Part shown: one piece after another, positions 31,501 through 43,081 of the stretch | How the letters are laid out: each line of letters opens with the position of its first letter | How positions within the stretch are numbered: the stretch's first letter is position 1 | NCBI GenBank assembly: GCA_019054805.1 | Contig: JAHQIY010000005.1 | Span: 1,781,501-1,845,500, forward strand | Length of the DNA: 64,000 nt | Source of the DNA: Brachionus manjavacas | Taxonomy: Eukaryota > Rotifera > Eurotatoria > Ploima > Brachionidae | Direction of reading: 5' to 3' | The notes under the pieces: generated by a model | Told to the model about the DNA's origin: nothing | Databases searched by the model: none | What the model saw: the letters and a program-made list of their open reading frames with translations, nothing else | Translations under genes and position numbers: made by a program

Positions 31501-34500
31501 CCAATTGATCTGATTTGCTCATATTAAAAGGTATTACCAAGTGTTCTTTTAAATTCAAGCTCAAGTCAAATCTCTGGTTGACTTCGGTTGATTGGTGATA
31601 GTAATCCAAGCAGGAGACTTGGTTATACAAAAACATGAAAAAAATTATTGTTAGATCCTCTTGTATGTTAGAGTAGATTGTTGGGTCCGGAACATGATCA
31701 CCATTTAGTGTGATGTCCTTATCTTGATTGAGTTTTAAGTCCATTTTTAAGCAAATAAGCAAAGATTTGACAATAAAACGATATAATTCAATATCAAATA
31801 GATAGTGCTGCCGTATTTCTTTATTCCAATAGAAAACATTGCATAAACAACTGATATAAGAAGAGTGAATTTTGGTCAATGTATCGAATTGAATGTTATT
31901 GAGAAAAAGGTGCTGTTTTTGTTTAGTTAATTGAATTAATGAGTTTTTGAGCATTCGGATGCAGTAATTGACCCCATCTAAATTTATAAAGGCTTTGTGA
32001 AGACGTGGATCTCCAGTTGAGATCATAATTGCCAACTGTTCACCAGCATTTTGTCTAACATCTTGATCAACAACTTCGGAAGTGAAGATGTTATAAATTT
32101 TGAGTAAATTTTCTGTTTGGAAAACTGAACCATTTGAATCATGATTGGTAGTGATGAATACTCGGTTTTTTTTACGAAGACGAACCGCTATGTCACAGTA
32201 TTTGTCCGGAATAAAACGTTGGAAAAAATCACCCAAGTTAAATGACTGGCTCAGTGTCGAATCCTGAAAAGTTTCGTCTAGTATATCAACTTGGTTCATG
32301 CGGTGGTATTTGGTCAAAAAACCGATTGTTTGAAGAAATCCTTTTTTTCGAAGACTTAAAAATTTAATTTAATTACCATTTTATACTTTAAACTTATCTG
32401 ATAAATATTATCATATAGATAAGTATTACCAATTTTTATTAAAAAAATATTTTAAGAAGAATTCACAAATTTCAATTAAACATATATATAATTATAAACG
32501 AATTCACTTGTGAAATCAATGAAAAAAATTTAGAAAATTTTTTCAAATATATTTCTAATATAAAAATAATATGAAAATTTTTTTCAATTTTTAGAGATAA
32601 AAAAATCTACAAAAGTAATTAAGTTATTTTTTCAAGAATTTAAATTTCTCAATTCGTAACTTACAATTTTCAAAAAAAATTTTATCTTATTCTTGATTTT
32701 TTTTAATTTTTGAACAATGTAGATAGGAATCAAAAAATAAAATAAAAAGTTTTAGAGAAATAAATCAATTTTTGAATCCATGATGAAAATTATTTTAAAA
32801 TTCAAAAACAATTTAGTAAAAAAAATGTATTAAAGAAAAAAAATTTCCAATTTTATTAAATTTAGTAGTCACCGATAATATTTGATTAAATTTCACAATG
32901 AATATGAATTATTATAACAAAAATGGGAGCTCTTTTTTTCTCACATTTAAAATTTATTTATGCGATCTAGAAAAAAAGTTATCGACTTTTATTTTATGCT
33001 TCTATTTTATAAATTTTATTTTTCGACTAGAAAAAAAATGAATGAGACTAATTTTCATTTTTACCAAGTTAATTTGAAATTACCACCATTACAACTAAAA
33101 AGTTCTACTAATATAATATGTCAAAAATTGTTGTCGTGAATGACGGGCATTTAAGTGATCTTTTGGATTGTACTGAGGGAGTAGAACAGGGAAGAGAATG
33201 AATTGATAGAAAATTGTGTAAATTTTAATATTGGTGCAAGCTAAAATGGTCTTAACTTATCCATGATTGCGAATTGTTTCGATATTAAAGTTCCCTCGCC
33301 TTCCTATGGACATGTCATAAGGTTATTGAAAAAGTGCTACAGATTTACAAAAGGATGGAAAATGGATTTTTATCCTAGAAAATCAATTAGTCTAACAATA
33401 ACCAGTTTTGGCATAAAAAAAATTTGAAACGGTGTTCTTCCATTTGGTAGCAACTCATTTATCTCAGAGTTTGTAGAAGAGAAATGGAGATTAGTTGAAA
33501 ACAGTTTGTTTACTTTACATGATCTTATCGAAACCTTATCTGAATGAATTTTTATTCAAACAGCAAGCTGAAGTGAACTGTTGAAAAAATTTGCTCGAGT
33601 AAGTCCGCTGTTTGATGCACTTAAAGTGGAATCAGTGAGTGAGATTTTAAAAATAAAATTTCGGCGATCTCTTACACCAGAAAAATGTATTAGATATATC
33701 AATCGATTAGAAAAGGCAAATATAAAATAACATTTTCAAAGAAATTTTCTAAATGATATTTTTAAGATCATTGATAATATCATTAATAGTGGTGGTGGTT
33801 GGTCTAATTCATAAATAAATATAAAATATAATTCATTAAGATCAAAATTTTCTCAAAATTACCTTTTATCACAAAAAATTACCTTTTATTACATTTTTTA
33901 ACAATATTTTGTGTAAAATTATGTAATAAAAAATGTAAAAAAAATGTAAATTTCAAGTTGCGAAAAAATTTTATAGAAATAAAAAAATTTATTAAAAATC
34001 AAACCCTTTTTTAATATATTGAAGACAATTCAATTGCAATAATGACTTGAACTTTAATAATAATAAGAATAAAAATAATAATAATGATAAATTAGTAACA
34101 AATAAATAATATTTCACGAATAAAAGTCAATTCAACACACAAGGATTTATTCGAGCAAAAAATCATCGATTACGAATACTGTTTTAGAAGCTTATTATTT
34201 TTATTTTTATCAAAAAATTCAGTACATGAACTAATTTATAACTTCTCAACTAGAAAATGCATCTTCTAATTATTTTCTAGTTAACTTCTAATTACCAGAC
34301 TGAAAAAATAGATAAAAAAGAAAATTACATTATTTATATATTTAATTATTTTTTAAAATTAAATAGAAAAATTTATTGAAAACCCTTTCATTAATAAAAA
34401 TTAATTAAAAGATCAATCTAATTTATGAAAAAAAAAAAATACAAATAAAACGTGAAAAAAATATTTTTTTCTCGCCAAAAAGTTTCGTGTTAGAGAAAGA

Positions 34501-37500
34501 GGGGCTCAAAGAGTTTTTTAATTGTCAAAAGTATGCTTCGGTTCGATGAGAATATCTTTTGCAAACATAAACAAAAGATATATAAATCACATTCCATCTT
34601 GTAGAACAAAGATTTTTCTACTAATAAAAAAATTTTTTTCTTCCAAAAAAATTTTATTTAGACATTTTTATACAATTTCTTTACTATTTTTGAACATAAA
34701 AAAAATTAAATGAAAAATTACAAAATCATAATGTTTAATAAAAATAAACTTTATATAAAATTAATGATTTCAATAAAATTGAGAAATACCCTCTTTTACA
34801 ACTAATTTATTTAGCTTAAAAATCAAAATTTTGAAAAAGCAAAACCTTCAATTTGTTCAGAATTTTCTGTTGTTTCAGAATTTGTATATTTAATTTGGGG
34901 TCAGGTGGGTCCCCCGGGATGAGATACAAAAAAATGGGAAAATTTCGGCTTTTTGTGAAATACTCGAGACTGAATTTTTTTTTGGAAGAAAAAAAAATTA
35001 TTTACTAGTAGAAAATTCTTTGTTCTACAAGATGGAATGTGATTTATATATCTTTTGTTTATGTTTGCAAAAGATATTCTCATCGAACCGAAGCATACTT
35101 TTGACAATTAAAAAACTATTTGAGCCCCTGTAGCGGAAAAAATTTTTTTCTCCCTTTTAAAAAATTTAAAAATGGCTCTTTATTCTTCAAATGATCATAC
35201 AAAAAAAAGTCGATAATTTTTATTTTTTTTTGTTTTTTACTTAATTAATTAATTAAATATAAGAAATTATTAAATTTAATCAGTGGAATAGCTTCCTCTT
35301 TTAATAAATTTTTTTTATTTTTTGTGTTATTTTTCTGAAATAAATATTAAAAACTGATTAATTTAATCGTTTAATCGTTTATTGATTAGTTATTGTTTTA
35401 CTGAATTAAATTTAAGATATTTTCCTCGATTTGGGGATAATTTGGGGATAATAATCATTTGGCTCAAAATTCATCAGCTAAGCATTATTTTCAACAGCAT
35501 AAAAAACAAAAAAAAATGAAACTATTTAACTATGAGAAAATTATTTAACTATGAGTTAAAGGTTATTTTTAAAGATTAAAATTTTTCGTGAAATCCACTT
35601 ACTTTTTATCTTTCGAAAAAAGATACCGCATTGAACACCTAAGTCTTTCAATAGCTGGGCTTAAAAAAAGCTTAAGTGACTCTTCAGTTTGTTTGCTTTG
35701 GCTCGAATTGATGGTCGGAGTGAGTAAATCATCTGACATTTTTAAAATACACTGACCTAATGTTTCGATTTGACTGGCAAAACACTAAAAATATCTAAAA
35801 TAAGATTTTAAGGTCTAAAAACATAATATTAAAATTTACCTGAATGTATGGCATATATATGACTATTAGCTGAGTGAGTTTTAATCGGAAACTTTCCGGA
35901 ACCAAAAGTTCACATTGAAGCAGATGCAAAAGAATTTTTTCACTTGATTTTCTGACTTGATTGCATTTGTCAAACAAGCCAAATGTTATATAGTGATAAA
36001 ACACTTTGTTCAAAAGTAAAAAATTGATATTTTTGTATCGCTTCGAATTTATTTCTGTAGCAACTTGAACATTTATAGAATCCTTTTTAAGAAAAAATTT
36101 GATTTTAATTTAAATAGAAAAAAATAATTTAAAAAATTTACATTAATTGTTCGGTAAATGGCTGAATATGTTTCGATACGTATTAGGTCATTTTTACTCA
36201 TCATGCACCCAGTTACCAAGTATTCAATATCGGCTTTGAATATCTCAGCTTCTTTGTCCAAACTCATTCTAGAAAAAATAATTGAAAAATTTTTCAAGAC
36301 GGCTTTTTTGTTTTCTGCTTACGTGGCCGACGCAAATTCTACTATTTTTGCCGACAATTCAGTACAAACATGATAATCCATGAAGTTTAAAGACTTTTTG
36401 GCCAACTGGACAAGATCTTGTTTAGAACTTTGACTAAAATTTTGTAAAAATTCACAAGCACATTTCATTGAGTCACAAATTTCACTCGAAAGGATGTAAA
36501 TGTCGTACAAATTCTTGTCCAAATTGATCAACAGAGTGGGAAACACATGGTACAATGATTTGAATGAATCAAGCAAGCAAATATCGTTGAGAATTATAAA
36601 TATTGTTTCCGCTAATTCTCCAGGAATAAGAATACTAGTCTAAATCAAAATAAAATAATTTTTTTCCTATTTTTTTTAAATAAATATTTTACTTCTTCAC
36701 TTGAATAGATAAGATTTATAATTTTAGCCAGACAATGAACCAAAAAAATGTACAATATCCTATTTTTTATATTCAAATAGGCTTCACTTGAAGCAGATTC
36801 GATTTTATTAATCAAAAATCTAATGTTAAAATTCATTTTCCTAAATAAGTTGACCAAAGTTTCATTAATGCTTAATCCTATCCATTCCAATTTTGTCTCA
36901 TTTAAAATTTCAATACTGCCATTTATAGTCTCACAAATTAATGGCAGCAAAAAAGTGTCCAATTTTTGATTTTTATTATTTTTGACCATAATTAAATTCA
37001 AATTGTCTAGCAAAGTATCTATAAGCCGAAAGCAAAACGAATAAACAGGCCATTCTTGCTCTCTACGAATCGTGGACATATTGTTGATATCTGTTTCATA
37101 GTTTTCGTTATTTGTTTCGGCTAGAAAAGATTCTATTGACTGTTGGATGTCCTGGTATTCCTCTTCAAATCGTGGAGTTTTGGACTCATCGAGGCTGTAT
37201 CTGGTACCATCAATTTTTGATGATTTGACATTTTGATTTTTTTTCAGACTTGGCTGAGATAGTGATGATTTAAATTTTGAATTATTTTTTGATTTAATTG
37301 TTGTTGTTGATTGAGCAGAAGACCTGGCGGATGATTTTATGCTCGATATAGTGCTTGTTGCGTCCGACTCTATCGAGTATAGACTTGTGTTGGAATTTAT
37401 TGATCTAGAAGTGTCTGGTTTTTTGCCATAATTCAATATTATCGACTTGGAAAAGTAATCGTAGCCATTTGAATAGAAATCTTTAAAACAAAATGTTGCC

Positions 37501-39869
37501 GGGTCTTTTACGTACCGGATTCTTTTTATTAATTTGCTCAGGTAATAGCTAAAGCATGTAATTAAACATTTTAGAAGAGAAATGTCCTCATCTGATTCTT
37601 GGTTATTGGTAAATTTTACTGTCAAATCTATTAAAATTTTCAAAATTGTTGAACGCTGTAGAAATATTTCGGCTGGAAAGTCATTGAAAACAATAGTTTG
37701 AAGAAAAGTGCAGTAGCTCTTAATTTTCTTTGGATCATTACTTTTTAAAGAGCTAAAAAAATTTTTTTTTAAAATTAAAATCGCTTAATTTTTTTGATTA
37801 CTTTTCGGCTGTTTTTAAAAATTGGATGTCCATTTGAGTCAATGGTAGCCAATAAAAGGTGTTTTTATCACAATTTTCTTTGTATTCATCTTGACAATTA
37901 TGGAAAACATTACGGGTATTAATGCTCAAAGCGTTTGAATTAATGCTGAAACTCTGCTGATTTATTTTTGATCGTGAGGAAAAAACCGAAGAATGAGTTA
38001 TATTTTGTGAAATTTGATCAGAATCCGAATTTAGCATTAATTTATTCTACCAAAAAAAAATCAGTTAAAATTATATTTTGACTGAAAAAGGACTTCAAAT
38101 AAATTAAAAAATTAAATTTTTGAAAAATCCAGAGAATTTTTTTTTTAATAAAAGATCTTAAAATAAATTTTCTGTTTTGTTTTTTCGAGATTGCATAAAA
38201 CATTTCATCCTTCCCATTTATTTTTTTTAATTTTTATTATTAATATATATCAAATTTGTCTAATGTTTAGTAGAAAGAGAGAAGATTTGATAAAATACTA
38301 TACTAGACAATTTATAAGAAGGTAATTAATGTGGCAAGCAAATAGCTAGAAACAGCAATATCGGAAGGACCGACATCATTAGCGAAGGAAGTGAGAACTG
38401 AAAGCTTAAATGCACTAAATATTAGGCGCCAGAATGCATTTTTTCTCAAACTGGGTAGTCAAATGGTGAAACAGCTTACCTTCATCAGTGGTTGAAGCGC
38501 ATACTGTAAAATATTCAAAACTAGATAAGACGACTGTTAATTAACAGTGACAAATTAAATTTATATTCAGTTAGAAACATTAAAATTAATTTAGTTTCTA
38601 TTTAAGACATTTTTATCTTTATTTATTAATTATTAGCTTTAATTGAAATCAATATAAAAAAAAATACAGACCAAAACAGTTCTTAGAATAATTTTTGTTG
38701 AAAAACATTCAGTTTTACTATTACTCGTTTTATTTTTTCTAAATTTAAAGTAAAAATCTTGGCAATTTAGTCAACATAAGAATAATTTAAATAAGAATAA
38801 ACGCAAAGAATAGTCAAACGCAAGATTAAAAGGATTCTTTCTATGCATTAAGAGCAATTTAAGGCAAAAATTTTCAACAAGAAAAAAGAGAACAATTAAT
38901 AATTTTTTAATATTTTAAAATTTTTCAGTTTAGCTGAACTGTCATAAAAAAAAGTTAATACATAGATTAGTTTAGTAAATTTTTTTGAAAATTTTAATTT
39001 CACCTAACCCACACCTAATTCATTAATTTAATTTATATGTATATTTGTAATATTATAAAATAACCTTGATAAGTTATAATATTTTCAATAATAAAATGTT
39101 TTTTTTTACTAAAAAATCTAAATCATTGAATATTTTGTATTTACATCTACATTTAAATTTAGAAAAAAAAGGTAAGCTTTAATTTAAAATTTAAATTTTA
39201 AAATCGAATATTAACCTTGGTGTAAAACTGTTCATTAATGGAATTGTTTGAGACACTTGTATGTGAAAAATTTCTGGACGCTTCAAATTTATTGTGAGAT
39301 CTTGCACTAGAAGGCTGATCGTGTGAGGACGAGTCATAATTTTGATTCATTTGAGCTTGAAGGTGTCTTAAATGAACGTCTAGATCATTTGAATTAAAGG
39401 AATCGGCCTGCGACATGCAGGATGACGAAATCTTGGTTGATTCCATACTTGAATTTCCCATCAAGTCCAAAAGTTCCTCAATTTTCAATCGAACTGATTG
39501 ATTATCGGAATGCTCCTTTCTAAGAGAGTTCAAAAAATTCAATCCATTTATGTCAAAAATATTTCTTGTGGCTGATCTTGATTTTTCGACTAGTTGAATT
39601 AGCAAATTTAATACTTTTTCATGCTGATTGAATTCCTCAAAATTGAATAGATCGAAAAGTTTTATAAAAAGCTGCTTATGCTGACTTAGGTCATCTTCAG
39701 AGATTAGATGTGCTTCTATTTTTGAAATCAAATTGTCCAAAGATCTGACACGAATTTCGTCCAACTCGTGGCCGAGTTTCTTTATTATCAAGTTTAATGA
39801 GGTGGACTGTTCCGATGATTGATCATATTGGCCATTGATTGAGCATGAGTCGATAACAACTGAATCCAT
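22566..39869 (-). CDS. RTTN: Rotatin (centriole assembly / ciliary armadillo-repeat protein)
   Basis: Large centrosomal protein needed for centriole elongation, ciliary basal bodies and left-right axis formation (Ana3 in flies). Thirteen exons (- strand): 39216-39869, 37802-38046, 36693-37752, 36323-36639, 36142-36268, 35840-36082, 35603-35784, 30699-32354, 30214-30640, 28702-29152, 25830-26708, 24908-25771, 22566-22816. All introns are GT-AG and all phases agree, giving 2451 aa (human 2226). The N-terminus LNLIIKKLGHELDEIRVRSL and HLISEDDLSQHKQLFIKLFD matches the human start (IRKLGHQLAEIRERAL). NDFPAEIFLQRSTI in exon 3 is also nearly identical in human. The rest is helical ARM-like repeats, and the last exons carry SLSALDSLLYEYQKSK. 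Exons 2-3 encode a Ser-rich low-complexity insert (about residues 350-420). The open frame extends to 39953 only through a TTG, so ATG 39869 is used. A missed small exon in the long introns (3248, 2090 and 1993 nt) is possible. Confidence 0.92.
23094..23374. mobile_element. MITE with 21-bp TIRs and TA duplication, in the last rotatin intron
   Basis: A 281-bp element bounded by perfect 21-bp inverted repeats starting CCGTATTTCCTCAAATAG and flanked by TA on both sides (23092-23093, 23375-23376). It has no ORF and the internal sequence is AT-rich. The TA duplication points to the Tc1/mariner superfamily or a pogo relative, but the TIR differs from both other TA-flanked families in this window. 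Confidence 0.85.
24060..24485 (+). mobile_element. 5'-truncated CR1/jockey-like LINE 3' end in a rotatin intron
   Basis: Starts within the C-terminus of the LINE ORF2 (LETAQRANFFSNRVVKERN, then DSVNQFKNRY, stop TAA at about 24256). A 3' UTR follows, ending TGTGCTACCATAGGCGACC, then the hairpin CGCAAGCTTGCTTGCCGTAGC and a (TTA)n tail at about 24462-24480. The ORF part has no stop, so this is a fairly young insertion. It is in the opposite orientation to rotatin. Confidence 0.88.
27701..28048. repeat. Large inverted repeat (foldback), about 140-bp arms
   Basis: The left arm 27701-27842 is nearly the reverse complement of 27903-28048, with about 60 bases between. Ends are GTTTGGGTAAGATTTTAG and CTAAAATCTTACTCAAAC. 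The arms contain irregular GGGTAT/GGGTAA units (for example ATGGGTATGGGTAAGAG). There is no ORF and no clear target duplication. It lies in the intron between rotatin exons 10 and 11. It could be a foldback/MITE element or an inverted local duplication. Confidence 0.88.
33160..33735 (+). mobile_element. Relic of a reverse-transcriptase-like element (unclassified)
   Basis: In one + frame the segment reads SPSYGHVIRLLKKCYRFTKG, KMDFYPRKSISLTI, a break, then GVLPFGSNSFISEFVEEKW, LVENSLFTLHDLIETLSE, stops, and KKFARVSPLFDALKVES. The order (helical segment, GL.L...KS, then a LGSPxGS-like turn followed by VxEK) recalls the end of the RT domain in a group of metazoan RT-containing proteins that are not ordinary LINEs. 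There are several stops, so it is dead. It sits in the largest rotatin intron. The family call is tentative. Confidence 0.45.
34501..35128. repeat. Inverted repeat with about 155-bp arms in the largest rotatin intron
   Basis: 34501-34655 (starting GGGGCTCAAA) recurs inverted at about 34974-35128 (ending TTTGAGCCCC). The shared core includes AAGTATGCTTCGGTTCGATG and CACATTCCATCTTGTAGAAC. The roughly 320-base spacer contains GGTCAGGTGGGTCCCCCGGG. The two short opposite ORFs here are the two arms read in the same sense. It could be a foldback element or two copies of one MITE in opposite orientation. Confidence 0.88.
38300..38560 (+). mobile_element. LINE ORF2 C-terminus relic in a rotatin intron
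   Basis: The frame reads FFSNWVVKW, a stop, then NSLPSSVVEAHTVKYSKLDK. This is the conserved end of jockey/CR1-type ORF2 (FFSxRVVNxWNSLPxxVVxAxSVxxFKxxLD) and resembles the copies at 24060 and 51780. Stops show decay. Upstream, CALNIRRQ-like sequence is out of frame. It lies between rotatin exons 1 and 2. Confidence 0.75.
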
Positions 39870-40143
39870 TCGAAAAAATTTTAAATTTAAATTTTTGATT
39901 TTGAATAAATTCTCATAAATGGACTTGAATTTTAAATTATGAATCCGATGCAAAAATATCTTAAAGTTTTTTAATGTTGTTTCTATGGTAAAAATCTTAA
40001 TCGGGTCACATTTTTTTCCGACAATTTTTTTTAAAAAGATTCAGGGTCAATAGTTTATTTGAATTTTATTCTAAAAACATGAAAATTTTGTAAAAAATTT
40101 TATTAAATATAATCAAATAAAAAAAATCAAAGATAAAAAAATT

Positions 40144-40853
40144 CTAATTCAACGCTTTATTTTGATCAATTTTCCACAGTTCACTATCAGAGAAACGATT
40201 GTAATTTTTGGGAAGCTGATCCATGAGATTGACATTTCTAAAATATTCAAGTCGATGACTGAAAATAAAAATTAAATTTAGTCAAAACATTTACAAGATA
40301 TTTACAAATTAGGGTGCTCATATTTTCCATTAGGTGTTGGGAACAGGCTCTCATAAACTCGATTTGTATCAGATCCATGAATGGCAAATGCATTCACTTT
40401 CGTGGTATTTTTGGGAAAATATGCTTCTGGTATCTTTGCTATTCCAGACCATCGATTCTTCGAAATTTCTGCTTTATAGTCAAAAAAAAGACCTTTATTG
40501 ACTACATCTTGAGGTCCTTTAAACAAAATGGAAATAAAATGACCATGTGGACCAAATTCTAGCTCTAAATATTTCCCTTCTTCATTCAGAAAAAAAACTT
40601 CAGCCACTTCGTAATCCCATAAGTTGAAAAATTCTCCTATCTTTTCAGCTGGTTTAGCAGGATCATTGAAGAATGGAGCATCTACTTTGATAACTAGACC
40701 ATTTGTATCTGTATCTGGTTCTAAAGAAATTTTGACCGGTTCATGGTTTACCGTTTCATTATTCCAAGTAGTTTCTATTTTAAAATTTAGTTCACCCATT
40801 ATTGCTAGTATATTTGCAATAATTATTAAAAAAATAAAAAATTTGAATTTCAT
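40144..40853 (-). CDS. UPF0462 protein, C4orf33 homologue, with N-terminal signal-like leader
   Basis: Homologue of human C4orf33 (UPF0462), of unknown function. Two exons (40306-40853 and 40144-40258; 47-nt GT-AG intron, phase 2) give 220 aa; human has 199. Conserved stretches are FKIETTWNNETVNHEPVKI, APFFNDP, LWDYEVAEVFFLNEEGKYLE, FGPHGHF, YFPKNTTKVNAFAIHGS and, across the intron, FHRLEYFRNVN...DSELWKI. The extra 20 residues are the leader MKFKFFIFLIIIANILAIMG, a strong signal-peptide pattern that the human protein lacks. An in-frame ATG (MGELNFK, at 40796-40798) would give the cytosolic form. Sites NETV and NTTK could be N-glycosylated if it is secreted. Confidence 0.9.
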
Positions 40854-41200
40854 TTTATCTATGAGTATAAGAAATAATGTTAAGACGAAGCATATTTTTA
40901 TTAGGAAATAGAAAGATAATATTAAAGGATGTTTATTTTTTACTTAAAAAGTCATAGTCATCTTAAACAAATGTTAACATTTGAACAAATACTAAGATTT
41001 TTTTTTCAAATATTCGAGTACAAAATGCCAGATTTGTTTAATTACATTATGGTTGACTTTTTAGGCTGATTTTTGTCACTATTTAACATTGAAGTAATCG
41101 TTTTCGTGATTTTTTTGTGGTCCATGTTGCTGAGCAAATATTTACATAAACTGTGTTAATGATGAATGAATTGAAATTATTAACTTGTAATAAATAAATA
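40854..41200. other. Spacer upstream of the C4orf33 homologue
   Basis: AT-rich non-coding DNA, presumably with the promoter of the C4orf33 homologue. Its right end TAATAAATAAATA is the left target-site duplication of the SINE. Confidence 0.4.
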
Positions 41201-41489
41201 GCCCGTATAGCCGAATGGTTTGCGTGTTATTAATGTAAGCACAGGATCCTGCTGAGGGTGAAAAATCTTCAAAATATCTCTGCAACACGGGGCGAATGTT
41301 TAAAACTCTTTCATCATAAAAATAGGGGGACCAGTTTCGACTGGGTAATAATTGCGGTGTAGATGATCAACTTGATGCAGTAGCCTCTATGTCAGATCTG
41401 AGCCTTTGCTCAAAAAGGTACATGAAAAGGAGATGAACGCCTCGCCATTATCCACTAGGATAGAATAGGGACAATAAAATTAACAAATT
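41201..41489 (+). mobile_element. tRNA-derived SINE, full length with target duplication
   Basis: The 5' end GCCCGTATAGCCGAATGG is tRNA-like; TAGCCGAATGG at 41208-41218 fits a pol III A box, and a degenerate B box may lie near 41249-41260 (GGATCCTGCTGA). A tRNA-unrelated body follows (CAGTTTCGACTGGG, GATGCAGTAGCCTCTATG, GAGATGAACGCCTCGCC). Direct repeats of about 14 bp (TAATAAATAAATAG) lie just left of 41201 and at about 41489-41502, as expected of a target-site duplication. A second, truncated copy is at 45100-45204. Confidence 0.8.
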
Positions 41490-41720
41490 AATAAATAAAT
41501 AGTTAAATTTTAGAATTTTTTGTTAGAAAATTTTTTTTATTCGTAAAAGATCAAATTATTTCCTTCTCTTTAAGGATTAAAATAATAATGACAACAATTA
41601 CTAATTATAACTAGTAAAAATTGAATTAAGCCTCAAAAATTTTATTCTGTAAATAAATTTTTTTTTTTATTTATAGTTATTAATTTTGGTGCTATTATAT
41701 TTAGAAAAATTTACTTTTAT

Positions 41721-43050
41721 TTAAATTTTATTTCCTCCTTGGCCATTTACTTCAATAAATGTAGTTGTTGTTGTTGTTGAATAGTCTGTATATTTTTCTG
41801 AATCTGCTATTGTTGTATGTTCTGTTTTTTTTTCAGTCGTCACCAGTAGATTCCTAATTATTTCATTAACTGCTGTAGTGTCCTCTATATTTATTTCAGC
41901 AATTGTTGTAGTTTTTGTGGTTGAATATTCTTGATGGTTTGTTTTGGTGACAGTTATTATAACTGTATGTACTATTGAAGAATTGTCTTTTTTTTAAGAA
42001 TTAATTAAAAAAAAATAATTGAATAGGATTTAAACAACGTAAGGCTCAGAAAATTTAAAACGTTCACATTATTTTTAGACATATTTTTACCTCTAAAATT
42101 ATATAAGTAAAGCTTTAATGTATTAAAAAGATGACAAATCATGAAGATTAAGTTTTTACTAATTTTCATCATCAAAGTCAAAACCAAAACCTAGTCTGGT
42201 ACATAAAGACCCTTAAAATTTAATTTAACAAATAATTTTCAATAAAAATCCATTCCATAATATTTTACACAAAAAATTAATTTTGTCTAAAGGTGTGAAA
42301 TTCGAGTAAATTTTTATTTGAAATTTAAATCAAAAAATCAAAAATAATAAAATTGTTTTCAATCGACTTACCTTTTAAATAAAGAACAAGATTAAAAATG
42401 TAAAAATAAATAATTCACAATGTAGATTCTTAATCGAAATATATAAAAGGGCTATTCTAAGAGGTTATTGGGATTTCACAATGATCTTTTTAGTCAATTT
42501 TTTTATTATAGTTTTTTTTTGTCATAAAAATACACAAGCACACTATTTGTAAGAAAATAGAACTTTGAAAAAAAATGTAAAACTTTAAAATTACATATAA
42601 TTGTATATTGAAATTGAAATTTAGAAATTTAGATTAAGAAATCAAAGGCATAATAATTAAGTTTAATTCATCGATAAAAAATTTTTGGAAAAAGTCAATT
42701 TTTTTCAATCAGTTTCTTATAATCGAGAACTAAAATATTTTTCCTAAATCATCTGTTCTTTGTATATCTAAAAAAAAATTAATGATCAAAGGACTTGGGC
42801 AAATGAACAAAGTAAACGTCAGAAATTGTCAAAAATTTGGTTAAAAATTTCTTATTAAATTTTTTTTGAAATTTAATTACTATTAAATATTAGCTTAAAA
42901 ATTAAATTCTTATTACTTTGATTATTAAGAGTTAAAATCATGGGTATTGAAACGCATGTTCCAGCGAAAACCAACACAAAAACACATATGCATGGAACTA
43001 TAACAATCACATTACGACTTTTTTCCTTTTTTTTGCTTTTTTTGTTGTTA

Positions 43051-43081
<31 letters not shown>

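Noticed and set aside
34522..35107. Two small ORFs with the same N-terminal sequence on opposite strands
   Set aside because: They are the two arms of the inverted repeat at 34501-35128 read in the same sense and begin with TTG; no gene support.
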